From Gerris lacustris (lineage: Eukaryota > Arthropoda > Insecta > Hemiptera > Gerridae), in NCBI GenBank assembly GCA_951217055.1, contig OX578283.1:29821427-29885426 (forward strand): DNA of 64,000 nt, given 5' to 3'. Of this stretch, positions 13,401-23,772 are shown in pieces. How positions within the stretch are numbered: position 1 is the first letter of the stretch; each line of letters opens with the position of its first letter. The notes under the pieces are model-generated. The model was not told the origin of the DNA. It ran no database searches and saw only the letters and a list, made by a program, of their open reading frames with translations. The translations under genes and the position numbers were made by a program.

Positions 13401-16400
13401 TCTATTTTTCTCTCTCTGTCTCCCTTTGTTAATATTAAATATAATTTGATTTAAATTAAAATGTAAACTTTCCTCAGTATGAACACTACCTAAAAATTAA
13501 AAATGAAAAAAAAAAAAAATTTATGTGTGATTAAATTAACCTATATTTATGTTAATGATGAAAATCAAACTTGTAATTCCATTAAAGTTATTGAAGGGCG
13601 TCATAAATTCTTTTATTTATTTATTTACCAAATAGATTCTCAAAATTAGTGCATCTTAAATTCGATAGTGTCTTATATTCCAGGCAATACGGTATTTAAA
13701 TGGATAACATTTTAAAACACTGTCTCTTGTTGAGGCAACCCTTTATTTATTAAAGAATGAACTAACTTCAGATAAGATAGATATTATAAATGTAAAATTT
13801 AAGGAAAAACATATTCAATATTGATAATAAATATAACCGGTTTGTATTGTCTGCTTTAAATCATCTATTTGTTTTGTTCACAGGAGTTCATGGTGCTAGG
13901 TGTTCTAGGTACAGGAGATCATGGCTGTGTATATCGATGTTTACATCTTCTCACTGGCATGGAGTATGCTGTCAAAAGGAGTTTAAGACCTGTCAACAAC
14001 GAGTAAGTTTTGTTTTATGGAGAGTTTTAATTTTTTTTTTTTTTTTTTTTATTCAACTTTACTAAGTTTAAGAATAAATTTAAGTAATAAAAATGAGATT
14101 GTAAGATCATTTCTTTGATAGTTTAATTGTCCTTATAAACATCTTAATTAATTTTACTTTTTACATTTTAATCTGTAGGAAAGTGGCACGAAATGAGATC
14201 TTTGCCCACGCTGCCCTGGTTCACCCTCATATTGTATGCAACTATGTTTCTTGGACTGAAGATGACTATGTGTTCATGCAGAATGAATACTGCAACGGAG
14301 GTAGTCTGGAAGAACATATAAAAAAGAATGGACCAATGCAAGAAAAGGAACTAATGATTCTTCTGGAACATCTTGCTCAAGGACTCAGGTATGTGTTTTA
14401 AATTATCTTAAAATTAAGTTGAACCATGTGTAGCTCTGGCATTGTAGTTTAGAAGAAACTCTAACTAATAAATAAGTAACAGTGAGATTGCACCTTTTCA
14501 CAGTAGTGTTAGACCCCCAGAAATAATGAATTTAAATTTAAGGACATATGTTTAAATGTTTGTCTACTCTTGTATTGACTCTTTCTTTTCCAAATTTTTA
14601 ATCACCTTACTACTAGTGGTTAAAAAACCGGCTTAAAGAATTAAAGAATTTTTTCCTTATTAATAGTCTAGTAGGAATAAATGATTATAACGCAATTGTG
14701 AGAAATGTTTTTGAATGTCCACAGTGTGAAACAATCATTACCAATTTAACAATCAGTATCCAATTCATAGTGGCAAAACTTTTGAATCAATTTGAGGTAC
14801 TTCTTTAGATTGTTACTCCCCTACGTTTTTTTTAGTATAAATGACTTTGACTAAAAATAACTAATAACACAAAGGGATGTTTAGTCCAATGTACTTTGGG
14901 ACAAAGGAATATCACACTTCTGTTTTTATAAGGGGAGTAACAATCTAAAGAAGTGCCCAATTTTATATCTCTCCCTTCACTTGTAAGCTGTGGTCACCAA
15001 AATTGAAATTTCATATCTCATTCCAAATGTGTATTTTATTAATATAACTCCTATTTTTTTCAGGTATATACATAAATGTAATTTGGCTCACATGGACCTT
15101 AAACCAGGAAATATATTTTTGAAACAAGGACCAGAACTATATTATAGACACCAAGATCACCATTCACCTGATGACGATTCAAGGGAGGAAACCACTTATA
15201 AAATTGGTAATTTACTCTTATAGTAAAAGCAATTGTTAAACTATATCTTATTCATTCAACAATCAAGTTCGCTGTTATTTAATCTTTCTTTAAGCCTGTA
15301 TTTTATAAGTTTGTTTTTTGGTTTCAGGTGATCTTGGTCATGTAATTAAGATGGATAACACAGGCTATGTTGAAGATGGAGACTGTAGATATTTACCAAG
15401 GGAGATGCTCAATGAATCACATCTTGACTATTCTAAAGTTGATATCTTTGCTCTAGGTAATATAACCTTTATCCCTTTCGTTGCTAAGGTTGGGACAAGG
15501 ATACATGCTTAACTTGTACCACAAGCTTTGATTAGAATAACCTTTTATAATCTTAACTCATGTATAATGTCTTTTGACATCTTGTATAGTCTGTAAAAGT
15601 ATCACGTTTCTTGATTTTGTTTAGGTTTAACACTGTTTGAAGCTGCAGGTGGTGGACCGTTACCAAAGAACGGAGAGGAATGGCACGCTATCAGAGATGG
15701 GCACATCAAACATTTCTCACACCTCAGTACACAGTTCAACAACCTTCTCAAAGTAAGTAATTTACTTTTCCAAAAAATAAATAAATAAATAAGCAATTGA
15801 GTAACAGAAAAGAGTGAAAAAGAGGTAGATTACTATTTTTTCACAATCGCTTTACTGTAGTAAAACTAATGTGACCACATGTAGTCATCATTAATTTTGA
15901 AGAGATAAAAAGTAAAATTCTGTGCACAATTTATTACTACTCTCTCATGCTCCCTCTTTTAAGGTTGATTTGACCAATAAACACATTTATCTGTTGCTTT
16001 TTAAATAATGTTATACAAATGTAATTTGTAAAGTGTAGTTGCTACTCTTGATGATCCTTTTATGCTCTAGATTACATCAATTTAGGTACTGCTGATTACT
16101 GCTCATTTAGGTGTATCTGTACACCTGAGGACCAAAAATCTTTAAAAATAGACGTTTTACTTCTACATTTATTTTTTTCTCATTCAGGGTATTTAAACTG
16201 TTCTGTTACAGAGGATGATAAGCGAGGATCCAAAGAAAAGGCCATCAGCTTGTGAATTACTTGGTGAGATCTGTAGGGATGAAGTATTAAAGGAGAGGGA
16301 ACTCAAGGCTGCCAACCAAAAAATACATCTGCTCGAGCATCAGTTATCAGTAAGTCTTCAGCAAAACATATTTTTGTCAATAAAGTACCATTTGTGTTAC

Positions 16401-17790
16401 CTAAATATGATGGTAATTCTTTTTACTATATGTGTTATTAACAACTGCCAAATTTGAGGGCATCAAAAATTTTCTAATGGCTTTATAAATAATAGTCAAT
16501 AATACTCTGCCAATTAGTGTGGCTCATAAAATCCTCGTGTCCTATTTGATTTATTTTAATGATTTTATGCTTATACAGCCCATTATTATCCAATTTATTA
16601 ATTTTCTCCCCGAATCTTTTAAAACTGTCAAAATGGTTTTGATTTTTCATATGGTTTAAAGTATCAATTTAACAATATTTAAAGAGTGCTGATGATTGAC
16701 ATTAATCTGGGGCTATCTGCGGACTGTTTTTGACAAACTATCCAAATTTCATAAAAATCAGATGAGTACTTTTGAAGATATAGGTGTAAATAAATTTATG
16801 TTTGTGCTCATGTGGATGAGAAACAAATGGGCACAGAAGGTTGCAACTTGTATGGAACCAACAATGGGCTAATAACAGCGGTGCTCAACCTTTTTCAACC
16901 CAAGTACCCCTTTTTGTGTATCATTAAAAGTGCGTACCCCCTAACAACACCTTATTTTAATAAATACTTGTTATATTAGATGAAGTAGTTGACAAAAATG
17001 TAAGCAAAATATCACCGCGTACCCCTTACAGATTTTCGTGTACCCCCAAGGGGTATGCGAAAATCTGTAAGGGCCAGGTACCACAGGTTGAGAACCGCTG
17101 GGCTAATATTATGACTTCCAATCCACATTTTGTCAAAAACAGACCAGTAGTTTTTAAGATATGCTGGTCAGACAGAACTAATGTTCCCTGATGTCTAAAA
17201 AGGATACTTTGGAATTTTTTAAATCAGAGACATAAAAAAATGTTGCTTCTCGGAACGATCTTGTGGCTACCGTTACCTTTGGTAAGTTCCACATGAACTT
17301 GATCACTAGAATATTTAGTAACCATCAGTCAAATATGTATATGTAGATTGCCCAGATTTACTATTTCCTTTTTATGTCCCAATGGTTGCCCTCGATTCAT
17401 TGCTGCCCGAAACAGACAGGACATGTTATTAAGGCTCCCTTTGTATAAGAGCTAAACACGTCTCCCCTTTCTGAGATTTGAAGTTACTATTTTGTCTCTG
17501 ATATCTGTGTTGAGACAGTGGTTTCAAGCTAATGTGAAAATTATCTTAGTTATTGTTTAAAAATGAGTGTTTTTCTGTTACAGGATTTTGTTAAAACAGT
17601 GAGCAAGAGTGTGAATGCAAACGCCATGAGAACAACATATAAGAAACGAACAACAAACAATAACAACAACAATAATAATATGAACAACAATAACAACAAC
17701 AAGGTTACCACCCCGACAACCGAACGTTTTACCAGAAGCACTAGTCGTCTCGTTGGAAAGAAAACCCCTAAATCTTTGAGCTCATACTGA
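7465..17790 (+). CDS. wee1: Wee1-type CDK-inhibitory kinase, copy A (9 exons, 548 aa)
   Basis: By family, Wee1 phosphorylates the inhibitory tyrosine of CDK1 in the nucleus and restrains mitotic entry. My exons are 7465-7925, 10785-10896, 13884-14002, 14179-14388, 15064-15206, 15328-15456, 15625-15752, 16212-16349 and 17584-17790. All introns are GT-AG and the frame is open throughout. The N-terminus has an acidic SEDEDF start, a TPPTD site, a PPYRKVRSM...ETPKSLSKSR block and a VNPFSP motif, all resembling the Wee1 regulatory region. The kinase domain is about residues 193-457: GTGDHG loop (200-205), Lys222, alphaC Glu237, HMDLKPGN (Asp312, Asn317; Wee1-type HMD rather than Myt1-type) and DLG (350-352). 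A helical tail (459-480) precedes an Asn-rich run and the conserved C-terminal TSRLVGKK. I chose ATG 7465 because MDTS is conserved in copy B and the upstream in-frame ATG (7426) is not. Introns 1, 2 and 8 are swollen by repeats. Confidence 0.93.
8862..8950. repeat. Dispersed 'ttagtccaa' repeat fragment in intron 1
   Basis: A block with gtgtgatattcctttgtc, then ttggactgaatatccct, then a run toward gactaaggaatat. Related blocks lie at 14880-14930, 43845-43990 and 44785-44830, so both Wee1 copies carry the family in introns. The ends read as inverted copies of each other, as in a small MITE. Confidence 0.5.
9189..9276. repeat. Small inverted repeat (MITE-like) in intron 1
   Basis: Arms 9189-9209 and 9256-9276 (gaccac...agggtttagtg and its complement) are 21 bp with 2 mismatches and enclose 46 bp. 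Size and layout fit a MITE or a stable hairpin in the pre-mRNA. I could not verify a target duplication. Confidence 0.6.
10090..10345. repeat. Cluster of TGAGTCA hairpins in intron 1
   Basis: A low-copy mosaic of repeated phrases: atgagtcat/atgactcat occurs several times and 'gatccctgcatg' at least twice. Two inverted repeats pair TGAGTCAT cores, one around 10098-10123 and one around 10278-10321. The core matches the AP-1 / Cap'n'collar-type recognition motif. Whether this is regulatory or a decayed tandem repeat is not decidable here. Confidence 0.45.
11496..13068. mobile_element. hAT-type non-autonomous transposon with 8-bp TSD
   Basis: The element runs from tagtgatgt (11496) to acatcacta (13068) and is flanked by perfect 8-bp duplications tctccaac at 11488-11495 and 13069-13076. 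Subterminal arms carry many gggtatttaccc palindromes. The 8-bp duplication and TAGTGATG ends are typical of the hAT superfamily. No transposase frame is visible. A foldback element is nested at 12166-12630. It sits in intron 2 of Wee1 copy A. Confidence 0.85.
12166..12630. mobile_element. Foldback element FB1, copy 1 (right end lost)
   Basis: It starts tagtccaggagg like the complete copy at 19956-20530 and shares its long arms (landmarks: 'ctgactaacatcaagctaga', 'aaacaaaccggtggagag', 'atcatgaaaatcacattgtc'). The right arm stops at a 23-bp T run near 12622-12645, so the copy is truncated. It is nested in a hAT-type element, which makes it the younger insertion. Confidence 0.75.
13205..13445. 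mobile_element. tRNA-hairpin retroposon, copy 1
   Basis: Inverted arms of about 70 bp read inward as an aaagggagacagacagag-like block, then actccagcgccggga, then a reversed T arm. They enclose a tRNA-like cloverleaf (13328-13400). It is the most diverged of four copies (others 19382-19634, 50625-50785, 59598-59807) and the only one with a nearly whole cloverleaf. No clear target duplication was found for this copy. Confidence 0.75.
13328..13400 (+). pseudogene. tRNA-like cloverleaf inside the hairpin retroposon
   Basis: A 72-nt cloverleaf can be numbered as a tRNA. The acceptor stem is perfect (tccagtg/cactgga; even the flanking c-g pair extends it to 8). It has T8, A9, a D-loop agttggtaga and an anticodon stem of 4-5 pairs with loop CTGGAAA, placing GGA at 34-36. 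The variable region is short and the T loop is TTCAAGT. Defects are one base missing in the D stem and two mismatches in the T stem. GGA would read Ser codons, but the long variable arm of tRNA-Ser is absent, so this is a tRNA-derived relic. Confidence 0.6.
14796..14958. repeat. Inverted-repeat MITE in intron 4
   Basis: Arms of about 27 bp at 14797-14823 and 14930-14957 (ttctttagattgttactccc and its complement) enclose about 106 bp. The interior contains the 'ttagtccaatgtact' repeat shared with introns of both Wee1 copies. Confidence 0.75.
16490..17290 (+). repeat. Dispersed repeat R1-like copy in intron 8, split by a hAT MITE
   Basis: The first half matches the intron 7 block of Wee1 copy B (35873-36155) through landmarks 'gattttatgctt', 'tgacaaactatccaaatttc' and 'agatgagtacttttga'. 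The second half, with 'aatgttccctgatgtct' and 'ccgttacctttggtaag', matches 62436-62550. A 226-bp hAT-type MITE interrupts it at 16875-17100. No coding capacity is visible. Confidence 0.65.
16875..17100. mobile_element. hAT-type MITE with perfect 8-bp TSD
   Basis: The 226-bp element has ends cagcggtgctcaacc and ggttgagaaccgctg. It is flanked by 8-bp duplications ggctaata at 16867-16874 and 17101-17108. Internal subterminal repeats carry 'gtaccccctt'-type blocks. The CAGCGGT-CTCAACC end is a common hAT terminus. It has no coding capacity. Confidence 0.88.
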
Positions 17791-19367
17791 AAAATTTTAA
17801 ATTCAGTTCATAATGTTATCCGTTCTTATTCGGTAAGGTTAACCCTTTGAAATATTTCTCTTGAAGTTAAAATGCGTTCTATTCAATCAAAACCAACCTA
17901 AAAGAATCTCTACTAAATCTGCTAATAAGTTTATTTTTGAAGGGTTAACTTCACAAAATTAAAAATATTGTTATTTTACATATTCCGTCTTTATATATAG
18001 CCGATAGTAATAAACACGTTATTAATTTACCTTTTTTATTTGTTTATATTTTTTTTAGTTTTTACTTAAAAACGAATAATTATGTCTTTCTATCTAATAA
18101 TCTAGTTATAGTGTTTAAAAAATAAAATTAAAAAAGATATATGTTATAATTATAATTATTATGTTCTTTTTCTGTTCTTTAAAGGGTTAAAGTTAAAGCA
18201 AAATGTTGATTTTTCATTTTTTTTGTGTAAATAATTTCGGTATAATTCGTTTGAAATAAGTTGAATATATTATCAAATAATGAATAAGTGAATTATATTT
18301 GTAAGTCAAATAAAAAAATAAAATGTAAAAAATAATAATTATTATTTAAAGTTACTCTTTTTTGTAGTAGTATTAATTATCATTTGAGTATTTTTTTTAT
18401 TGTTAGTATTTACATAACAATCTGCGTTTTTTGGTGAAGATGTCATTTGAAAGAACGTAAAGTCTGATATTTTGACACTTACTAATTTAATAGGTATTTT
18501 ATGTTTTAAACTATAGTATCAACCTATTCAGCCATTGTCACATTTGAACATTCCTCAATAGAAAAATCAGAAGTAGTCAAAATGTTGCATTTCACATTCT
18601 TTAAGATGTGATCTTCACCAAAAAATTTACTTTGATTATGAAGTTTTTTGAGGTGATTTATTTTTTAATAAGATAAAAATCTACCTTTCAGGATAACATT
18701 TACAACCAATCTGGGATTTTTTTTGGTTTTTTTTTTTTTTTTAATTATTTTTCTTGTAAATTTTTAAAGAAGTTTTGATCTTTTTAAAATTATATATATC
18801 TATTGCAAATAATAAATTAAATTTCTCTTTTATAATTGGTGGTTCCTAATTAGCTGCTATTAGGAGATTATGGTAAACGTAAAAGATCTGTAATACTCCT
18901 AAAAACATTTAAAGTTTGGAAATGCGTCAAAGATATGTCATTATAGTATAATATGTGCTAGTAAATGGATGGGGATAATCAGAGGGTTTATAGCCAATAT
19001 GTAAAGTGTATAAAAAACATTATTTTATTTTTGTTAATGAAATTTTAATGTAATGAATGGTTGAATTACTTTCTCCCTTCATCTAATATAAGTGTCCAAT
19101 GCTAAATAAATTCACAAAAAGGATCAGTTTATTGGACCAGTTTTAACTATGCTACATTTCAAATATTTTTTGCAGTGGCTTGATAGTAAATTGACCAAGT
19201 TATTAACATGATGTTTTATTTAATATAAGTAAGTCCTTTAAATAGCAGACAAAAAAATAGTGCTAAAATTCTTAATATTTTGTATAGCAAAGTAAAATAA
19301 TATTTCTATTTTCCAGGCTTCTAGGAGGCAAAGAAGCAGTGCTTAATATGGAAAGAAAACAATTTAT
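17791..19367. other. 3' flank of Wee1 copy A
   Basis: AT-rich 3' UTR and flank. The first AATAAA polyadenylation-type signal is near 18009. A weak TTAA-flanked interval (17843-17944, inner ends accct and agggt) resembles a short piggyBac-like MITE about 50 bp after the stop codon, but its arms match for only 5-6 bp. Nothing else is recognised. Confidence 0.4.
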
Positions 19368-19381
19368 AACATAAAAATTAA

Positions 19382-19634
19382 AAATTCATAATTTACGATT
19401 TTGGTAGTATTCATACTACGGAAAGATTAAATTTTAATTTAAATCAAATTATAATTATTATTAACTACGGGAAACAGACAGAGAAAAATACACTCCAGCG
19501 CCGGGATTTGAACCACATATGGTAGAGCGCTATACTGGAAATATAGAGGCCCGTGGTTCAAATCCCGGCACTGGAGTCTATTTTTCTCTGTCTGTTTCCC
19601 GTAGTTATAATAATTATAATTTGATTTAAATTAA
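19382..19634 (-). mobile_element. tRNA-hairpin retroposon, copy 2, with 14-bp TSD
   Basis: The 253-bp element is flanked by 14-bp duplications aacataaaaattaa at 19368-19381 and 19635-19648. Inverted arms (ttaactacgggaaacagaca and complement) surround a partial cloverleaf (19516-19578) with perfect anticodon stem ctata/tatag, loop CTGGAAA and a TTCAAAT T loop. The asymmetric end containing 'ttttggtagtattc' marks the conserved terminus and lies on the left, so I give the minus orientation. Confidence 0.85.
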
Positions 19635-19955
19635 AACATAAAAATTAATTGTAGAATGGTGATTCTAAAGCATGTCTGAGGCTAGTGGTAGACTCTTTAA
19701 ACTCAAGATCAAAAACTATTGCAACACTGGTACAAGATTCTTGCATTTCTTTTCTGACATATCATTATAGAGTCTCCACACTCTGATTTTATAACCATTA
19801 TTTTACATACAGTACTTATGAGTCTTAATAAAAACCAAGAGGCTTAGAGCATAAAACTATAATTTATTTATATGCTGTATGATGACCATGTGATGCAAAA
19901 CAACTATTTCAATCACAGATGATAATCATCTTTTTTTTTATAATCATCTCTATAA

Positions 19956-20530
19956 TAGTCCAGGAGATAGCGTGCAAAAATAAGTTAGTGTCTGACTAAC
20001 ATCAAGCTAGAATTTTGTATACAATTCAATATTTTAGCGCCTTTTAGGAATATGTGGTCGGCTAAGTTCGTCTGCGGGACGTAGCTTGGCAATAGGCGTT
20101 TGAAAAAAACAAACCGGTGGAGAGCAGACATGTCTCACCAATTGTGTGATTTTCATGATCCTGAGTACAGAATTAGTTAGTAGACTGAAAATCAAGTTGA
20201 TGTTAGTTTGTCCCTTGACAGGTGACCACGTTGATTTTTAGTAATGTTTGAATAACTAACCTATCAAGTGTGAAAATAACATCGACTTGATTGTTGGTGT
20301 ACTAACTAATTCTTTACTCAGGATCACGAAAATCACATTGTCCACCATAATTGGTGAGACATGGCCGCTCTCCACCGGTTTGTTTTTTTCAAACGCCTAT
20401 TGCCAAGCTATGTCCCGCGGGCGAACTTAGCCGACCACATATTCTTAAAAGGCGCTAAAAGATTGACTTGTATATAAAATTCTAGCTTGATGTTAGTCAC
20501 ACACTTTTTTGCACGCTATCTCCTGGACTA
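19956..20530. mobile_element. Foldback element FB1, complete copy 2
   Basis: Arms of about 250 bp run inward from tagtccaggag and ctcctggacta, with only a short unpaired centre. The ends abut TA on both sides, consistent with a TA target duplication. Landmarks in both arms are 'aaacaaaccggtggagag' and 'ttcgt(c)tgcgggac'. No transposase frame is present, so it is non-autonomous. It is the reference copy for those at 12166, 33687 and 58593. Confidence 0.88.
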
Positions 20531-22879
20531 TAAGGAAAGAGTATACAAAACAACATTTTAGAACTAAGTTGCCAATTTAAATAGCAGTAGCCTGCTACAA
20601 GGATCTTTTTGATTATAAATTTAAAAGAGTAAATGATTTTAAAAGAATACAGTTCAATATATTTTATGAGATAATTGCGAGGGCTCTGATAACCCATCCC
20701 CTAATTACTATCCCTATTTATCTATTAAGTACCAACGTTCTAGCAAAGTTATGGAACCACTAATGTAACATAATCAGTTATTACCAAGGCTTATATCCAA
20801 AACTTTAATGAATAAATTAACTAGTATTTAGCTTGATATTTTGTTTAATTTGTTTATCCTTTTCAGTTGTCCATTTAATTGTTCTTAAATGCTTGTGATC
20901 ATTAATTTGCATAAATAATTTTCTGACCTGACTGACCTTATTTGAGAGAGAATTTGGATTTTTTTTACAACCTTAATGAAAAAGAGAAAATTTTACTGTC
21001 CCTTTTGTAGAATTTTATTGTTAATGATGTTTGGATTTTTACAAGAGGTAAGAAATATTTTAAACTTATCTAAATTGCTAAAGTCTCTTTTATTTTTTTA
21101 AATTATAATTTGATCATTAAATCATCTTTCCTTTTCTTTTTTTCACATGTCAGTGAGGATCATGCCTTGCTATTCTGAGAATATAAGGTTGGATTTTTAG
21201 CTACCCCGATAGACGAACAAACCTCTATTAGAATATTTATAAATTTCTCTGACATATTTTTGACATTAAAGATTTTTAATTAAAATATAATGCAATTAAT
21301 ACAAAGGGGTGAAAAACAAGTAAAAATGGAAACTTATATATTTTACTCCCTAACCACTGAGTTACTCAGGAGGTTAGATATTTAATTGTAGCTAAAGTGG
21401 CTAGAGATTTAATCTAGAAATCCATAGTTTGCATTCCTACTTCGGTGCATGTTTGTCCGCATTTCTTAGCTAATATTGATTTGATGATTTAAATGTCATG
21501 CATGATTTGCCATATATTTCTACATTTTCTATTATTATAAAATCCCTTAGAGAAATAGAGTTTCTTTTATCTAGAAAGAGCTAGATGTAGTAGTTGAGTT
21601 AATGGATCAAACTGAAGTATAATTTAGTAATTAGCTTGTCTTTAACTCCTTAATTTTAAACTACCGAATGGAGTACAAGATAAATACGGCTCTAAGAATC
21701 GAATTGAACTCTGAGTTAACTATCTATTGGTTCACAGTGCTATTCCTCTTCATCTGATGGTCGATGTTAAATATTTGTCGTAGAAATTATGATCTCATGA
21801 CAAAATTTTGATTAGTTCTCAGAGCTCTGTTTGTATTTATAAATTCTCCTTATTCAATATTATTGATAAACATATCGATTTCCTTTTTGTTATATCCAGT
21901 TCTTTCACATTTGTTAAGTAACTTAAAGTGTCAATCATTTTATGCCTAACTATTTTTCATCCTTCAAAATTTCTTTCATCAATTTTAATTTTAACCCTTG
22001 TCTCTTGTTTAAACCAAAATCATTAATTTAAAAAAAAATCTTCCTCTAAAGGGGACAATATTTGTTATTATTTTATTATAATTATTATTTTTATTATTAT
22101 ATTTTTCTGTATAAGTTTATTATATTGGATTAATTATTTTATTTTTTATATATTATAAAGAAAAAAAAAGAAGTTTATTTTGGTAAAATAAAAAGAAAAA
22201 ATGTTAAGCTGCCATTTACAACAATGGATTTTTTTGTTGTAATATATTCAAACTTTTTGTGATGTATTTTTATTTATATATTTATATTTTTTTTAATTTC
22301 TAAGTGAAAGTAGTAACAGTTAATGTATTTTTAAATGAGGGATTCTTTCAATTTGTATATTTAATTATTTGAAACACTTTGTTAAAAGTTCTATGGATAA
22401 GTTAGTAATCTTTGAGTTTAATAATTCCCATTATTTTTTATATTTTGGAAAAATGAAAAACTTAAAAAAAAAATTGGAACAATTTTACAGCTTATATACT
22501 CAACGGTGCAGAATGGCCACAAAATAATAATGTATAAGAGGAATTTTCTCTGAGTAATCTTGGACCAACTGATTTGTCTACTTAAAGTTTTCAGTGCACT
22601 TGGTGCAGAAAACATCAAATAATTAAAATGCAGACAGGCTGAAGAGTAGACTCATTAAGCCTCTCTTCAAGCAGTGAAAGGCTTAGTCAAATAAATAATA
22701 TAGCGTTGGGAACAAATCGACAGAAAACAGTCGACTAATCGGTTGTTTTAAAATATTTATTCATTTGGTTGTGGATATCTAGTTTTCATTCAGCTGATAT
22801 CTGTAGTTTGGAGTTGTAATTCGGACGTGTATATGTATAACGAGTGTCATGCGCCTTCTCACCCCTCCTCAGCTTTGAG
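20531..22879. other. AT-rich intergenic DNA, no gene seen
   Basis: Very AT-rich with homopolymer runs (for example 22020-22340). No frame with recognisable coding content. Confidence 0.6.
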
Positions 22880-23772
22880 CAGTATGTCCCTGGATTGACG
22901 CATGAATAGGTGAAAAAGACAACATTTTTTTAATTGAAATTTCATCTTCTGGGGTTTAGCCCTGCTTGGATGGAAACTAATTTATGCCATAATATTAGTT
23001 TCGAAAAATCAAGTATGTCTTGGTATTTTACAAAAAAAAGAAAATTTTGTCTCTAGTAAAGTGCCTTTTCTCTAGGAGATACGACAAAATGTTATTTATA
23101 AAAGTTGTTCAGAAAGAAAAACTTAATAAGAACATAAAATTTTAAAACCCTCCACCTACTTTGAAATTTTGTATTTTTTCATTTCATATTTTGTCTAGTG
23201 GGCTGTTAAAAATTGTTTAACGTAAAAATTTAAGCAGTGTTTTCTGTGACGTAAAATAGATTTCAAACTTCGAAAATACCTCTTTGAATATTGTTATATT
23301 TATTTGTATGAAATTAAATTTTATCGTGAATTATTATTTTCATTTGTCTGAACAGATGAATGAAAGTAAACTAAAACTTTTATTCACTTGCATAATTTAT
23401 CAATTTTGTAAGAACTTTTCCTAATGAAATTATTCAATATCTCCAATAATAAAAAAAAAATAGAAAATAATGCAATATATCCAAGTAGAGGGAGGGTTTT
23501 AAAATTTTGTATTCTTACTCAGTTTTTCTTTCTGAACAATTTTTATAAATAACATTTTGTCTTATCTCCTAGAGAAAAGGCACTTTACTAGTGAAAAAAA
23601 AAAAAAAAACTTTTTTTTGTAAATTTCCAAGACATACTTGATTTTTTGAAACTAAAATTATGGCATAAATTAGTTTCCATCCAAGCAGGGCTGAACCCAA
23701 GAAGATGAAATTCCAATTCGAAAATGTTTAGTCTTTCTCACCTATTCATTCGTTGATCCGGGGGACACACTG
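22880..23772. mobile_element. 893-bp foldback element
   Basis: Arms 22880-23165 and 23485-23772 are long imperfect inverted repeats (ends cagtatgtccc and gggggacacactg; internal 'gccctgcttggatggaaact' and its complement). The roughly 320-bp centre is AT-rich without a frame. I found no target duplication. Superfamily unassigned. Confidence 0.82.

Noticed and set aside
13205..13445. CRISPR-like direct or inverted repeats
   Set aside because: The repeats are inverted arms around a tRNA-like core, with retroposon-type target duplications in sister copies. No spacer array exists, and the genome is animal.
17550..17741. Minus-strand Leu-rich frame opposite exon 9
   Set aside because: It is the complement of the Asn-codon run of Wee1 exon 9, not an independent gene.
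7465..17790. Copy A as Myt1 rather than Wee1
   Set aside because: It has HMDLKPGN and the C-terminal TSRLVGKK motif of Wee1, and no membrane segment after the kinase domain.
17843..17944. Certain piggyBac MITE in the copy A 3' UTR
   Set aside because: TTAA flanks and accct/agggt ends are present, but the arms agree for only 5-6 bp, so it is mentioned in the 3' flank entry rather than called.
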